DNA of 64,000 nt from Paludisphaera soli. GTDB lineage: Bacteria > Planctomycetota > Planctomycetia > Isosphaerales > Isosphaeraceae. This document shows, piece after piece, positions 10,295 through 19,818 of the stretch. The stretch lies in the NCBI RefSeq assembly GCF_011064595.1, contig NZ_JAALJI010000003.1, forward strand, positions 330,591-394,590. Reading direction: 5' to 3'. Made by a program: the position numbers and the translations under genes. The notes below the pieces were generated by a model. It saw only the letters and a program-made list of their open reading frames with translations. It was not told where the DNA came from and ran no database searches. How positions within the stretch are numbered: the first letter of the stretch is position 1; each line of letters starts with the position of its first letter.

Positions 10295-11851
10295 TCAGCC
10301 GCGCTTGGCGACGACGGTGGAGCCGTCGGGGGTGGCGTCGGAGGAGTAGTCGAACCACTTGGGGTCGAACTCGATCCGGCGGTTCTCGCGCATGGCGATG
10401 TTGGTGGTCAGCGCGATGACCGCGTCGGCCAGGGCGACCTCGCCCTTGCAGCGGGGCTGGTGCTCCGAGTCGGCGTGGAAGTTGGAGGCGTCGCCGTGGC
10501 GGACGCAGTAGGCGAAGTGCTCCAGCTCCTCGCGGTAGCCGCGGGAGGGGTCGGCCGTGGCCAGGCCGCCGATCGCCGTCGCGGCGCTGGGGCCGGCGGT
10601 GCTCGGGCTTGTCTCCAGGACCGGCTTCTTGTTCTGGGTCTCGACGGTGACGCTGGTCGTCTTCGAGAGGGCGGCGGCGCCGGCCTCCTTGTACAGGAGG
10701 ATCTCCTTCTCCTGATAGACGACCATGGTCCCCTTCGAGCCCATGACCTGCTCGCCGTATCCGTCGAACGAGTTGGTGTTGATGGACGAATACGTCACGA
10801 CGATGCGGTCCTTCGCGTCGGTCCCGGGGAACTCGAACATCGTGAAGACGTGGTCGTCCGCCTCGCGGCCGTCCTTGTAGAAGAAGTTGCCGCCGACGCC
10901 GGTGACGGCGATCGGGTGCTTCTTGCCCAGGAAGATCGAGCAGGCGTCGAGCTGGTGGCTCCCTAGCTCGGCCATCAGGCCGGCGCCCGTGCGGTTGTAG
11001 AGCCGCCAATTGATCAGCTCGTCCAGGCTCTTGTAGCCGTAGGCGGCGAAGTCGATGCTCTTGTCGTCGTCGGGGTAGATCCGCTTCCAGGAGTCCTGGT
11101 AGATCAGGTTGCCCTTCTCGTCGTGCATGTACTGCGGGAGCCCGGTCGCCATGTCGTAGATCGGGCTGCCGGACGCGTCGCGAGCGACGCGGGGCTGGGC
11201 GTTGTTGCGGTGCCAGAGCGCGCGGATGTGGCGGACCTCGCCGAGCACGCCGTTGGTGAGCAGGAAGTTGGCGTTGTCGTAGAGCGCCGAGTAGTGCCGC
11301 TGGTGGCCGACGGCCAGGAGCTTGTTGGTCTCCCGGGCGACCCGGCACATCTCCTTGCACTCGCCGATCGAGTGCGCCATCAGCTTCTCGGTGAAGACGT
11401 GCTTGCCAGCCTTCATGGCCTCGATGGCGACCGGGGCGTGCAGCCAGAGCGGCAGGGCGATGACGACGACCTCGACGTCCGGGTCGGCGTACATCTCCTC
11501 CTTGTTCTGATACTGCTTGATGGTCTTGGCGGCGGCCTCGCCGTATTGCTTGTGGGTGGCGAACTCCTTGCGGGCCCGCACCTGCTGCGACGGCCGGATG
11601 TCGCAGAAGCCGACGAAGTCCATGTAGTCGCGGTTGTGGTAGCGGATCATGGCCTGGCAGCCTTCGTCGCCGGTGCCGATGATCGCGGCCTTGACCGGGG
11701 GCTTGTCTCCCAGGCCCTGGTAGCCGAAGTAGTACGCCCCCATGGCGGGCGCGGCGGCGGCGGCGGCCAGCCAGTCGCGGCGGCTCATGCCCAGGGCCCG
11801 GTTCGCGTTCTCGCGGCCCAGAATACGCTGCTCGGCGGTCAGATTCGTCAT
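10295..11851 (-). CDS. Gfo/Idh/MocA family oxidoreductase with N-terminal export signal
   Basis: NAD(P)-dependent sugar or polyol dehydrogenase family member of 518 residues. The N-terminal region holds a twin-arginine-like signal (MSRRDWLAAAAAA at residues 22-34), then a Rossmann fold with GTGDEG at 59-64 and the family EK pair at 155-156. Such secreted or Tat-targeted family members are greatly expanded in planctomycetes. The start ATG follows GAGGAG at 6 nt. It lies 42 nt downstream of the DoxX-like gene and is probably co-transcribed with it. The substrate is unknown. Confidence 0.88.
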   Translation of the reverse strand: MTNLTAEQRILGRENANRALGMSRRDWLAAAAAAPAMGAYYFGYQGLGDKPPVKAAIIGTGDEGCQAMIRYHNRDYMDFVGFCDIRPSQQVRARKEFATHKQYGEAAAKTIKQYQNKEEMYADPDVEVVVIALPLWLHAPVAIEAMKAGKHVFTEKLMAHSIGECKEMCRVARETNKLLAVGHQRHYSALYDNANFLLTNGVLGEVRHIRALWHRNNAQPRVARDASGSPIYDMATGLPQYMHDEKGNLIYQDSWKRIYPDDDKSIDFAAYGYKSLDELINWRLYNRTGAGLMAELGSHQLDACSIFLGKKHPIAVTGVGGNFFYKDGREADDHVFTMFEFPGTDAKDRIVVTYSSINTNSFDGYGEQVMGSKGTMVVYQEKEILLYKEAGAAALSKTTSVTVETQNKKPVLETSPSTAGPSAATAIGGLATADPSRGYREELEHFAYCVRHGDASNFHADSEHQPRCKGEVALADAVIALTTNIAMRENRRIEFDPKWFDYSSDATPDGSTVVAKRG

Positions 11852-11893
11852 CCCAAGCTCCTCAGAGATCGATAAGCGTCATTCGGGGTCGAG

Positions 11894-12976
11894 TCACGAA
11901 ACGGACCGTTCCAGGTTCCGGGACGAGCCGGCGGCCGTGCGGTCTTCGTCGCCTTCGAGGAGCCCCTCGCGACGGGCGAGGCGGCGACGGCGACGGCCGC
12001 CGAAGAAGAGGGCGTCCAGACCCACCCAGTGCGCGCTCGGCGTGGCCGCGATCAGTAGGCAGGCGATCAGCTCGATGAGGTTCTTGCTGACGATCCAGTA
12101 GTGCCCCTCCACCTTCGGGCTCTCGGGCAGGCCCGGCCAGGGGGGCATGGAGAAGTAGATCATCGCCAGGAACCCCGCCGCCGCCAGGGCCGAGAGGGGG
12201 GTCAGGAAGCCCAGGATCAGGCACGCCCCCATCAGGATCAGCCCGTACATGGTCAGTACGTTGGCCACGTCCAGAAAGGTCGTCGGCGGCTGATATTCGG
12301 CTCGACGGGCCAACCATCCCTCGTACTTCGCGGCGGCCTTCGGCGGGAGCGAAGACTTCAGCCAGGCCATGTCGAGCCAGGAGGTGCGGGCCTGCTTCTG
12401 GTCGGGCGGGACCAGCCCGACGACGGCCGTCTTGAGATCATCGCCCTGGGCCACGATCGGCGCGGTGAGCGTCTTCCGCTCGGCGTTGAGCGCCTGCCGG
12501 GCCTCCCAGGCCCGCTCGCGTTCGAAGGACATGGACTTGGGGTCGCGCTCGACCAGCATGGCCTCGCGGAGGTCGTGCAGGTACTTGTCGCGGCCCTGAA
12601 CGTTCACGGGGTTGTGAAACCAGTAGTCGGCCCAGACGTAGGCGTCGTCAAGGAGGATCTTCGCCTTCCCCTTCTGGTCCTCGTCGAAGTCGTAGTGGCG
12701 GCCGATCCCGTCCACCATGTCGGCCCAGGACTTCTTGAGTCGAGCCTGGTCCAGCATCTCCAGGCCATTGGCGTCCGGCAGCATCCCCCGGAAGTAGGGG
12801 GCCATCGGCCCGCTGGAGTTCCGCAGGTAGATCTCGGCCGAGAACGGCTTGCCGTGCTCGCCCGACTCGTACTTGTCGAGCCCCTCGGTGAGGAAGTGCC
12901 AGCCGATCGCGATCCGGAGCAGGACGAGGAAGAGCGCCCCGAGGAAACCTATCTGGTAGCGTCTGGCGGCGTTCAG
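11894..12976 (-). CDS. DoxX-family membrane protein with large hydrophilic insert, probable CTG start
   Basis: A 360-residue membrane protein. The first helix (about residues 8-24) is followed by WHFLTEG, typical of DoxX-family proteins; further helices lie at about 236-260, 262-280 and 292-312. Between helix 1 and helix 2 is a charged region of about 190 residues, far longer than in ordinary DoxX proteins of about 130-150 residues. No ATG, GTG or TTG lies in frame before the first helix. A CTG at 12974-12976 sits 6 nt after a full AAGGAGG site, so CTG is taken as the start. An ATG at 12805 would remove helix 1. It lies between apbE and the Gfo/Idh gene on the same strand. The function is unknown; redox roles are suggested for the family. 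Confidence 0.75.
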   Translation of the reverse strand: MNAARRYQIGFLGALFLVLLRIAIGWHFLTEGLDKYESGEHGKPFSAEIYLRNSSGPMAPYFRGMLPDANGLEMLDQARLKKSWADMVDGIGRHYDFDEDQKGKAKILLDDAYVWADYWFHNPVNVQGRDKYLHDLREAMLVERDPKSMSFERERAWEARQALNAERKTLTAPIVAQGDDLKTAVVGLVPPDQKQARTSWLDMAWLKSSLPPKAAAKYEGWLARRAEYQPPTTFLDVANVLTMYGLILMGACLILGFLTPLSALAAAGFLAMIYFSMPPWPGLPESPKVEGHYWIVSKNLIELIACLLIAATPSAHWVGLDALFFGGRRRRRLARREGLLEGDEDRTAAGSSRNLERSVS

Positions 12977-12982
12977 GGGACG

Positions 12983-12989
12983 CCTCCTT
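12983..12989 (-). promoter_or_regulatory. Strong ribosome binding site that supports a CTG start
   Basis: AAGGAGG on the minus strand, 6 nt before CTG at 12976-12974. It fixes the start of the DoxX-like gene at a non-canonical codon. Confidence 0.6.
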
Positions 12990-13007
12990 TCTACGTTCGT
13001 GAGGCGG

Positions 13008-14072
13008 TCAGGAGGAAGCGAAGTCTTGCGGGCCCAGGCCCATCGCGACGACGCGAGGGGAGCGGTCGGCGGGCCCTCGCTCGACGAACACGACGCCGAC
13101 GTCGGGACGCCTGGCGACGAGGTCCCGCCCGGCTTCGGGCCCGAGGACGTACAGGGCCGTCGAGAGCGCGTCGGCCTCGGCGGCGGTGGGGGCGAGGACG
13201 GTCACGCTCGACGGGCCGTCGGCCGGCTCGCCGGTGCGCGGGTCGAGGATGTGGCCGTACGAGCGGCCCTCGGCCTCGAATCGCTGGTAGGCGCCGCCCG
13301 AGGTCCCGACCGCCCGGTTCCGGACCCGGAACACCCCCAGGGGGGATTCGGGGTCGGACGGGTTCTGGAGGGCGATCTCCCAGCGGCCGGCGAACCGCCC
13401 GGGGGGGGAGCCGAGGGCGAACAGGCTCGATTGGCCCCCGTGCACCAGGGCCGACGTCGGCAGGACGTGGCCGCGGAGGACGTCGACGGCGCGGTCGATC
13501 GCGTAGCCCTTGCCGATGCTCCCGAAGTTCACGACCAGCCCCGGGGTCTCGAAGCCGACGGTGCGGCGCGCCCGGTCCAGCCGCAGCTTGCTCCAGCCGG
13601 TCCTCGCCATGGCGTCGGCCCGCTCCGCGTCGCTCGGCACGCGCTTCGGGCCCCGGACGAATCCCCAGGCCTCGGAGAGCGCCCCGGCGGTCACGTCGTA
13701 GGCCCCCCCGCTCCACTCGGAGACGGCGCGGGCCAGTTCCAGGAGATCGAACAGACCAGGCTCCACCTCGACGGGCCCTTCATGGGCGGAGCGGTTGAGG
13801 CGGCTGACTTCGGAGTCGTCGCGATACACCGTGAGCTGGGCTTCGAGGGCCTCGATCCGGTCGAGCGCGCGGGAGGCCAGCTCGACCGCGCCGAGCAGGC
13901 GGGCGCCGAGCCGGATCTCGAAGAACGAGCCCATGCCGGGGCGATGCACGCGGAGCAGGTCGGAGGGCCCGACGGCCCCGGGCGTGTGGGATCCGGCCCC
14001 ACGCGCCTCGGCCCCCAGGCGTCGGAGACGCATGAGGTCGCGACGATTCACTCCGCTTCGTGGAGCCTTCAC
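13008..14072 (-). CDS. apbE: FAD:protein FMN transferase (ApbE family)
   Basis: Transfers FMN from FAD to a Thr of target flavoproteins such as NqrB/NqrC and RnfG, usually outside the cytoplasmic membrane. The 354-residue protein shows the family motifs MGSFFEI, DDSEVSRLN, VNFGSIGKGYAID (FAD binding), HILDPRTGEP and the metal-binding AEADALSTALYVLG. Length is normal. The start is drawn at a GTG; an ATG 13 codons further in (14033) is an alternative. The N-terminus has NRRDLMRL, which resembles a weak Tat motif, but no clear hydrophobic core follows. The DoxX-like gene follows after 31 nt. No Nqr or Rnf target gene is in the window. Confidence 0.9.
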   Translation of the reverse strand: MKAPRSGVNRRDLMRLRRLGAEARGAGSHTPGAVGPSDLLRVHRPGMGSFFEIRLGARLLGAVELASRALDRIEALEAQLTVYRDDSEVSRLNRSAHEGPVEVEPGLFDLLELARAVSEWSGGAYDVTAGALSEAWGFVRGPKRVPSDAERADAMARTGWSKLRLDRARRTVGFETPGLVVNFGSIGKGYAIDRAVDVLRGHVLPTSALVHGGQSSLFALGSPPGRFAGRWEIALQNPSDPESPLGVFRVRNRAVGTSGGAYQRFEAEGRSYGHILDPRTGEPADGPSSVTVLAPTAAEADALSTALYVLGPEAGRDLVARRPDVGVVFVERGPADRSPRVVAMGLGPQDFASS

Positions 14073-14481
14073 GGCGGGGGCCTTTATGCAAGGGAATGCA
14101 GTGCGGGCCGGGCAGGCCCGAGGGTTCGGGGGCCCCGAGGGATCGCGGCTCGCCGGTCGGACGCAGACACTGGATTATAGGAAAAGCCGCAGCGTCGCGT
14201 GAAGAGGCCAAGCCGAGATTCGGCGGGGCCCCGGCGGGATGGGCGGGCCGGACGGGAGGTCGGGCCGCAGGCCGGCGAATCCGCGCGGGGATCCGGGGGA
14301 ATTCCTGATGATCGGGGCCTCCGAGGGCCGATGGATGGTGTCGTCAGGATCGAGCCGGGTGCGTCGAAATCACGTCTTTATCGACGCCCCCAGGACTCTT
14401 GCTCGGCCCTCGAGCGGATCACGAGACGGCCAGGGTCCGCCCGGACCCGAGGTCGCGGCAAAGCACGGAGGACGAAGAACG
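14073..14481. other. Gene-free divergent region
   Basis: 409 nt between the apbE start and a small plus-strand gene. Several GC-driven open frames cross it but none looks protein-like. It should hold promoters for both flanking genes; no confident -35/-10 pair was found. Confidence 0.4.
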
Positions 14482-14706
14482 ATGGCGACTGCACGTCTGC
14501 GACTCTTCCCCTACACCGAGGAAGATCACGAGGAAGTCGAGGCTCCGTCCATCCCCATCCGGCTCTGCGACCTCTACCCCCTGCTCGCCCAGGCGTACCG
14601 CGACAATTACGTCTGGCTCCGCGACTTCGAAAACGACGAACTGCTCGTCAGCGGAGACCTGTACGAGGTGATCCGCGCCTTCTCGAACTGTCGTCCGTCG
14701 GCCTGA
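14482..14706 (+). CDS. Small acidic hypothetical protein
   Basis: A 74-residue protein, not recognised. It is acidic in the first 30 residues (TEEDHEEVEAP) and contains aromatic-rich YRDNYVWLRDFENDELL in the middle. There is no signal peptide or membrane segment. A GGAGG site at 14467-14471 lies 10 nt before the ATG, and the codon usage is like that of the neighbours, which supports a real gene. It may be transcribed with the STAS gene 180 nt downstream. Confidence 0.65.
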   Translation: MATARLRLFPYTEEDHEEVEAPSIPIRLCDLYPLLAQAYRDNYVWLRDFENDELLVSGDLYEVIRAFSNCRPSA

Positions 14707-14886
14707 TCCGGGACCTGAAGCCTCGCCGCCCGCCTCCGCTAGTCGCCTTCGAGGGTGCGGCCGAGGCGGCCGGGCCTTCGACCTTGTCGCCGCCTCGCGG
14801 AAGCGCTAGGCTAGGTGGGTGGCTCCACAAGGACGTCCCACTCCATCTCGGTCCGACTCGGCACTTCCACGAAGCGAGCTTCCACG

Positions 14887-15267
14887 ATGGTCACCAAGAA
14901 AACCAGCACCGATGAGGCTTTCACGATCGAGCGTCATGGCGACGTGACCGTCATCACGGCGACGCCGGCCCTGGAGAAGCTCTCGTTTCGCCTCGAAGAA
15001 CAGGCCGCCGACCTGATCCTCGACCCCATCCGGAGGCAGGACAACCCGCTGATCGTCTTCGACCTCAGCCGGGTCAACTACTTCGGCTCGATGTTCCTGG
15101 CCCTTCTGATCCGCACCTGGAAGCTGGCCTCGGCCCACGGCGGCTCGATGGCCCTCTCGGGCGTGACCGCGAGGACCCGCGAACTCCTCAGGGTGACCTC
15201 GCTCGACATCGTGTGGCCGATTTACGACACCCGCAGCGAGGCCGTCGCGGCGTTGGAACTCGACTGA
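14887..15267 (+). CDS. STAS-domain protein (anti-anti-sigma-like)
   Basis: A 126-residue single STAS domain, the fold of anti-sigma factor antagonists such as SpoIIAA. The segment FDLSRVNYFGSMFLALL at about residues 58-74 matches the family's phosphorylation loop, with Ser68 in the expected place although the usual DSSG is here FGSM. In such systems a kinase phosphorylates the serine and controls binding to an anti-sigma partner. No kinase or PP2C phosphatase gene is nearby, so the partner is unknown. The ATG at 14887 is the first in frame with a family-like N-terminus; the ribosome site is weak. Confidence 0.8.
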   Translation: MVTKKTSTDEAFTIERHGDVTVITATPALEKLSFRLEEQAADLILDPIRRQDNPLIVFDLSRVNYFGSMFLALLIRTWKLASAHGGSMALSGVTARTRELLRVTSLDIVWPIYDTRSEAVAALELD

Positions 15268-15282
15268 CCGCTCCCGACCGAC

Positions 15283-15305
15283 CCGACCCCCCCGGGTCGG
15301 CTTTC
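15283..15305 (+). terminator. Possible terminator after the STAS gene
   Basis: CCGACCC at 15283-15289 and GGGTCGG at 15294-15300 form a 7-bp stem with a 4-nt loop, followed by CTTTCG. It starts 16 nt after the stop codon. The T-run is short. Confidence 0.5.
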
Positions 15306-15361
15306 GTCGCCGGACGGCGGCGCCCTCTCGGTGGCGCCGGCGTCCGTCGTCGCGCCTGCCG

Positions 15362-15390
15362 TTGACAGTTTCGTCCGCCGTCCCGATGAT
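15362..15390 (+). promoter_or_regulatory. Candidate promoter of the rhomboid gene
   Basis: Consensus -35 TTGACA at 15362-15367 and, after 17 nt, GATGAT at 15385-15390 (4 of 6 matches to TATAAT). The rhomboid start is 70 nt downstream. Confidence 0.4.
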
Positions 15391-15459
15391 GACCATGAGG
15401 CCCTCGGCCGAATCCCGACGCGATCGCCGATCGTCCCCTTTCCCGGGAGCGGAGCCAAG

Positions 15460-16380
15460 ATGGGGATTTACGACCGCGAATACTATCGTGGTGAAAAGAG
15501 CGGTCCCGGCTGGTTCAGCGGCCCCGCGCCGTGGTGCAAGACGATCATCGTCCTCAACGTCGCGATCTTCCTGCTCAGGGCGATCTTCCACCCCGATCAG
15601 GGATTCATCTACGAGTGGCTCGCGGCTTCCCCCGAGGGCATCTTCCGGCAGGGCCGCGTATGGCAGCTCCTGACGGCCACGTTCCTGCATGATCAGCTGT
15701 CGATCTGGCACATCCTCGGCAACATGCTGTTCCTGTGGATCGTCGGCCGAGAGATGGAGTCGATGTACGGCAGCCGGGACTTCCTGGCGTTCTACCTGGC
15801 CGCCGCCGTCTTCAGCACGTTCTGCTGGGCCGTGGCGGAGTCCACGGCGAGCGATCAGGTGCCCATGATCGGAGCCTCCGGCGCGGTGATGGCCGTCCTG
15901 ACGCTGTACACTCTCTACTACCCGCGACGCGAGATCTTGTTCTTCTTCATCCCCATGCCGATGTGGGTCGTCCTGGGGATCTATCTGTTCTGGCCGCTGC
16001 TGGGCGGCGGCCGCGGCGACATCGCCATCGAGTCCCACCTGGCGGGGGCGGTCTTCGCCCTGGCGTTCAAGCACTTCGACCTGAGATGGTCGCGGCTGGT
16101 CGACGGTCGATTCAATCGGCCGCGACTCAAGGTGGTCTCGCCGCCGCGCTACGAGGCCACCACCCGCCCCCGCACTCCGGTCCCGACCCGTGCCGGCGAG
16201 ACCGGGGGTGCCCGAGCTTCCTCGGTCTCCGTCCTGCCCGAGGAACAACTCGACGCCCAACTCGACGAGGTGCTCGCCAAGATCGCCCGCGAGGGCCGCG
16301 ACGGGCTGAACGAGAGCGAGCGCCGGGTCCTCCAGGAGGCCAGCCGCCGAGCCCGCGACCGCCGGAGCGACCGACCCTGA
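15460..16380 (+). CDS. Rhomboid-family intramembrane serine protease
   Basis: A 306-residue membrane protease that cuts single-pass membrane proteins within the bilayer. The catalytic serine is Ser140 in GASGAV, the catalytic histidine His193 in ESHLAGAV, and the oxyanion-site Asn88 and His84 are in HILGNMLFLW. Six core helices span about residues 28-200; the C-terminal 100 residues are cytoplasmic, polar and end in a helical Glu/Arg-rich segment. The ATG at 15460 follows GGAG. The stop overlaps the GNAT gene start by one base (TGATG), so the two are co-translated. Confidence 0.93.
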   Translation: MGIYDREYYRGEKSGPGWFSGPAPWCKTIIVLNVAIFLLRAIFHPDQGFIYEWLAASPEGIFRQGRVWQLLTATFLHDQLSIWHILGNMLFLWIVGREMESMYGSRDFLAFYLAAAVFSTFCWAVAESTASDQVPMIGASGAVMAVLTLYTLYYPRREILFFFIPMPMWVVLGIYLFWPLLGGGRGDIAIESHLAGAVFALAFKHFDLRWSRLVDGRFNRPRLKVVSPPRYEATTRPRTPVPTRAGETGGARASSVSVLPEEQLDAQLDEVLAKIAREGRDGLNESERRVLQEASRRARDRRSDRP

Positions 16381-16901
16381 TGGCCCCGACGACCCCGCCC
16401 GCACCCGCGTTCACGATCCGAGACGCGGAGCACCAGGATCTCGACGTCATCGTCGAGTACAACCGAAGGCTCGCCGAGGAAACCGAGGGGAAGTCCCTGG
16501 ACCCGTCGATCCTTCGCAGCGGCGTGTCGCGCGCCCTCGCCGACCCCGACCGCCTCCGCTACTGGGTCGCCATCGATCCGGACGGCCGCGTGATCGGCCA
16601 GACGGCCATCACACGCGAGTGGAGCGACTGGCGGGACGGCTGGCTCTGGTGGCTCCAGAGCGTCTACGTCGAGGCCCACTACCGAGGTCAGGGCGTGTTC
16701 AAGGCGCTCTACCATCGCATCCGGGTCGAGGCGAAGGCCTCGGGAGACGTGATCGGGATCCGCCTCTACGTGGAGCACGAGAACCAGCGAGCCAAGGAAG
16801 CCTATCGCGGGCTCGGCCTGGAAGCGGCCGGCTATTCGGTCTTCGAAGAGCTGTGGATCGGCACACCCGTTGACGAGGCCGACAGTCAGGGCGCCCCGTG
16901 A
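16380..16901 (+). CDS. GNAT-family N-acetyltransferase
   Basis: A 173-residue acetyl-CoA-dependent acyltransferase. The acetyl-CoA loop is seen as VEAHYRGQGVFKALYHRI (the R/Q-x-x-G-x-G/A signature as RGQGVF), followed by the LYVEHENQRAKEAYRGLGL motif of strand 5. The acceptor substrate cannot be predicted. The start ATG shares a base with the rhomboid stop. Its 3' end overlaps the convergent trpD gene by 16 nt. Confidence 0.9.
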   Translation: MAPTTPPAPAFTIRDAEHQDLDVIVEYNRRLAEETEGKSLDPSILRSGVSRALADPDRLRYWVAIDPDGRVIGQTAITREWSDWRDGWLWWLQSVYVEAHYRGQGVFKALYHRIRVEAKASGDVIGIRLYVEHENQRAKEAYRGLGLEAAGYSVFEELWIGTPVDEADSQGAP

Positions 16902-17917
16902 GAACGCGCCGCCCATCGTTCCAGCAGACCCGCGGCGTCGCCCGAATCGATCGCCAGCGCGGCTCGCTCGACGGCCGCCGGTAGGGACGTCCCCTCGACG
17001 ACCCAGATCGCCGCGGCGGCGTTCGCCAGCAGGTAGGATCGCACGGGGCCGGGCTCGCCTCGGAAGGCTTCCCGCAGCAAGCGGGCGCTCTCCGACGGGC
17101 CTTCGACCCGCAGGTCCGTAGCGGGCGTCTCCGGCAGTCCGAAGTCGGCGGGACTCCAGGCGAGCGGCTCGATCCGGCCGCCGTCGACGAGCAGGACCTC
17201 CGTAGGCCCGGCGAGTGTCACCTCATCCAATCCGTCCTCTCCCCGCACGACCGCGGCGCGACGGATCGTCGCGGTCTTCGCCAGCACCTCCGCCATGCGC
17301 CGCGCGTGCTCGGGCCGGGGAGCCCCGACGAGTTGGAAGGCGGGCGACGCCGGGTTGCAGAGCGGGCCGACGAGGTTGAAGACCGTGCGGAACGGGAGCC
17401 GACGGCGGATCGGCGCGACCGCCTTCATGCCGGGGTGAAACCTCGGCGCGAAGAGGAACGCGACGCCCAACTCGTCCAGGGCCGCCCGCAGGACGGCGGG
17501 CTCCGCCTCCACCGCCACGCCCAGTTCCGTCAGCACGTCCGAACTCCCCGACGTGCTGGACGCGGCGCGGTTGCCGTGCTTGACCACGGGGACTCCGCAA
17601 GCCGCCAGGATCACGGCGGCCCCCGTCGAGATGTTCACGGTCGCCGCGCGGTCGCCGCCGGTCCCGCAGGTGTCGATCGCGTCGCTCCGGCCGGAGTCGA
17701 ACGGGATCATCCGTTCCCGGATCGCTTCCACGGCCCCGAGAAGCTCCTCGCCCGTCTCCCCCTTGACGTGCAGCGCGGTGAGGAAGGCGGAGGTCTCGAC
17801 CTCGCCGGCGAGGCCGTCCAGGATCGCGGCCACCGCGATCCGGGCCTGCTTGGTGCTCAGGGGACGTGACGAGGCCAGGGTTTCGATCGCGGTCGAGAAC
17901 GAATCGTTCGGATCCAT
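16886..17917 (-). CDS. trpD: Anthranilate phosphoribosyltransferase
   Basis: Second step of tryptophan synthesis: joins anthranilate and PRPP to form phosphoribosyl-anthranilate. The 343-residue length is typical. The PRPP loop CGTGGD is at residues 84-89, with NISTG at 95-99 and the KHGNRAASSTSGS motif at about 113-125. The gene is not in a trp operon here; it follows the HtrA gene after only 3 nt on the same strand and may be co-transcribed with it. Confidence 0.96.
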   Translation of the reverse strand: MDPNDSFSTAIETLASSRPLSTKQARIAVAAILDGLAGEVETSAFLTALHVKGETGEELLGAVEAIRERMIPFDSGRSDAIDTCGTGGDRAATVNISTGAAVILAACGVPVVKHGNRAASSTSGSSDVLTELGVAVEAEPAVLRAALDELGVAFLFAPRFHPGMKAVAPIRRRLPFRTVFNLVGPLCNPASPAFQLVGAPRPEHARRMAEVLAKTATIRRAAVVRGEDGLDEVTLAGPTEVLLVDGGRIEPLAWSPADFGLPETPATDLRVEGPSESARLLREAFRGEPGPVRSYLLANAAAAIWVVEGTSLPAAVERAALAIDSGDAAGLLERWAARSHGAP

Positions 17918-17920
17918 GAA

Positions 17921-19483
<1,563 letters not shown>

Positions 19484-19818
19484 GAACGGACTCCGCGCCG
19501 ATAGATCGGAAGGCGATTCGGCTCGCGCAAAAAAATGGGCGACGGACGCTCGCCAACGCCGGACCGGCTCCACCTCAATATACATCTCGTGGAGATCCCA
19601 AGTCAAAACTCCGACCCACGCCCGACTCCCCCATTCCAGTCCGCTGCGAATCGGAGCAGGCGTCCTCTCGTCGAATCCTTGAATCTCCGAATCTTGACTT
19701 CTTCAATATGCAAACTAGGAATTTGTATCGAGGGTTCTTGTCGTTGGTCGATACTTGACCGGCACCTCCGGGATCGAGGCGTGATTCGATCGATCGCTTG
19801 GTTGATGGGGGAGAGGCG
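19484..19818. other. Divergent intergenic region, AT-richer than its surroundings
   Basis: 335 nt between the HtrA and sulfatase starts. It contains a noticeably AT-rich patch near 19680-19740. A weak pair TTGACT (19694-19699) and TAGGAA (19716-19721) with 16-nt spacing could be a plus-strand promoter for the sulfatase. No gene was seen. Confidence 0.35.
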
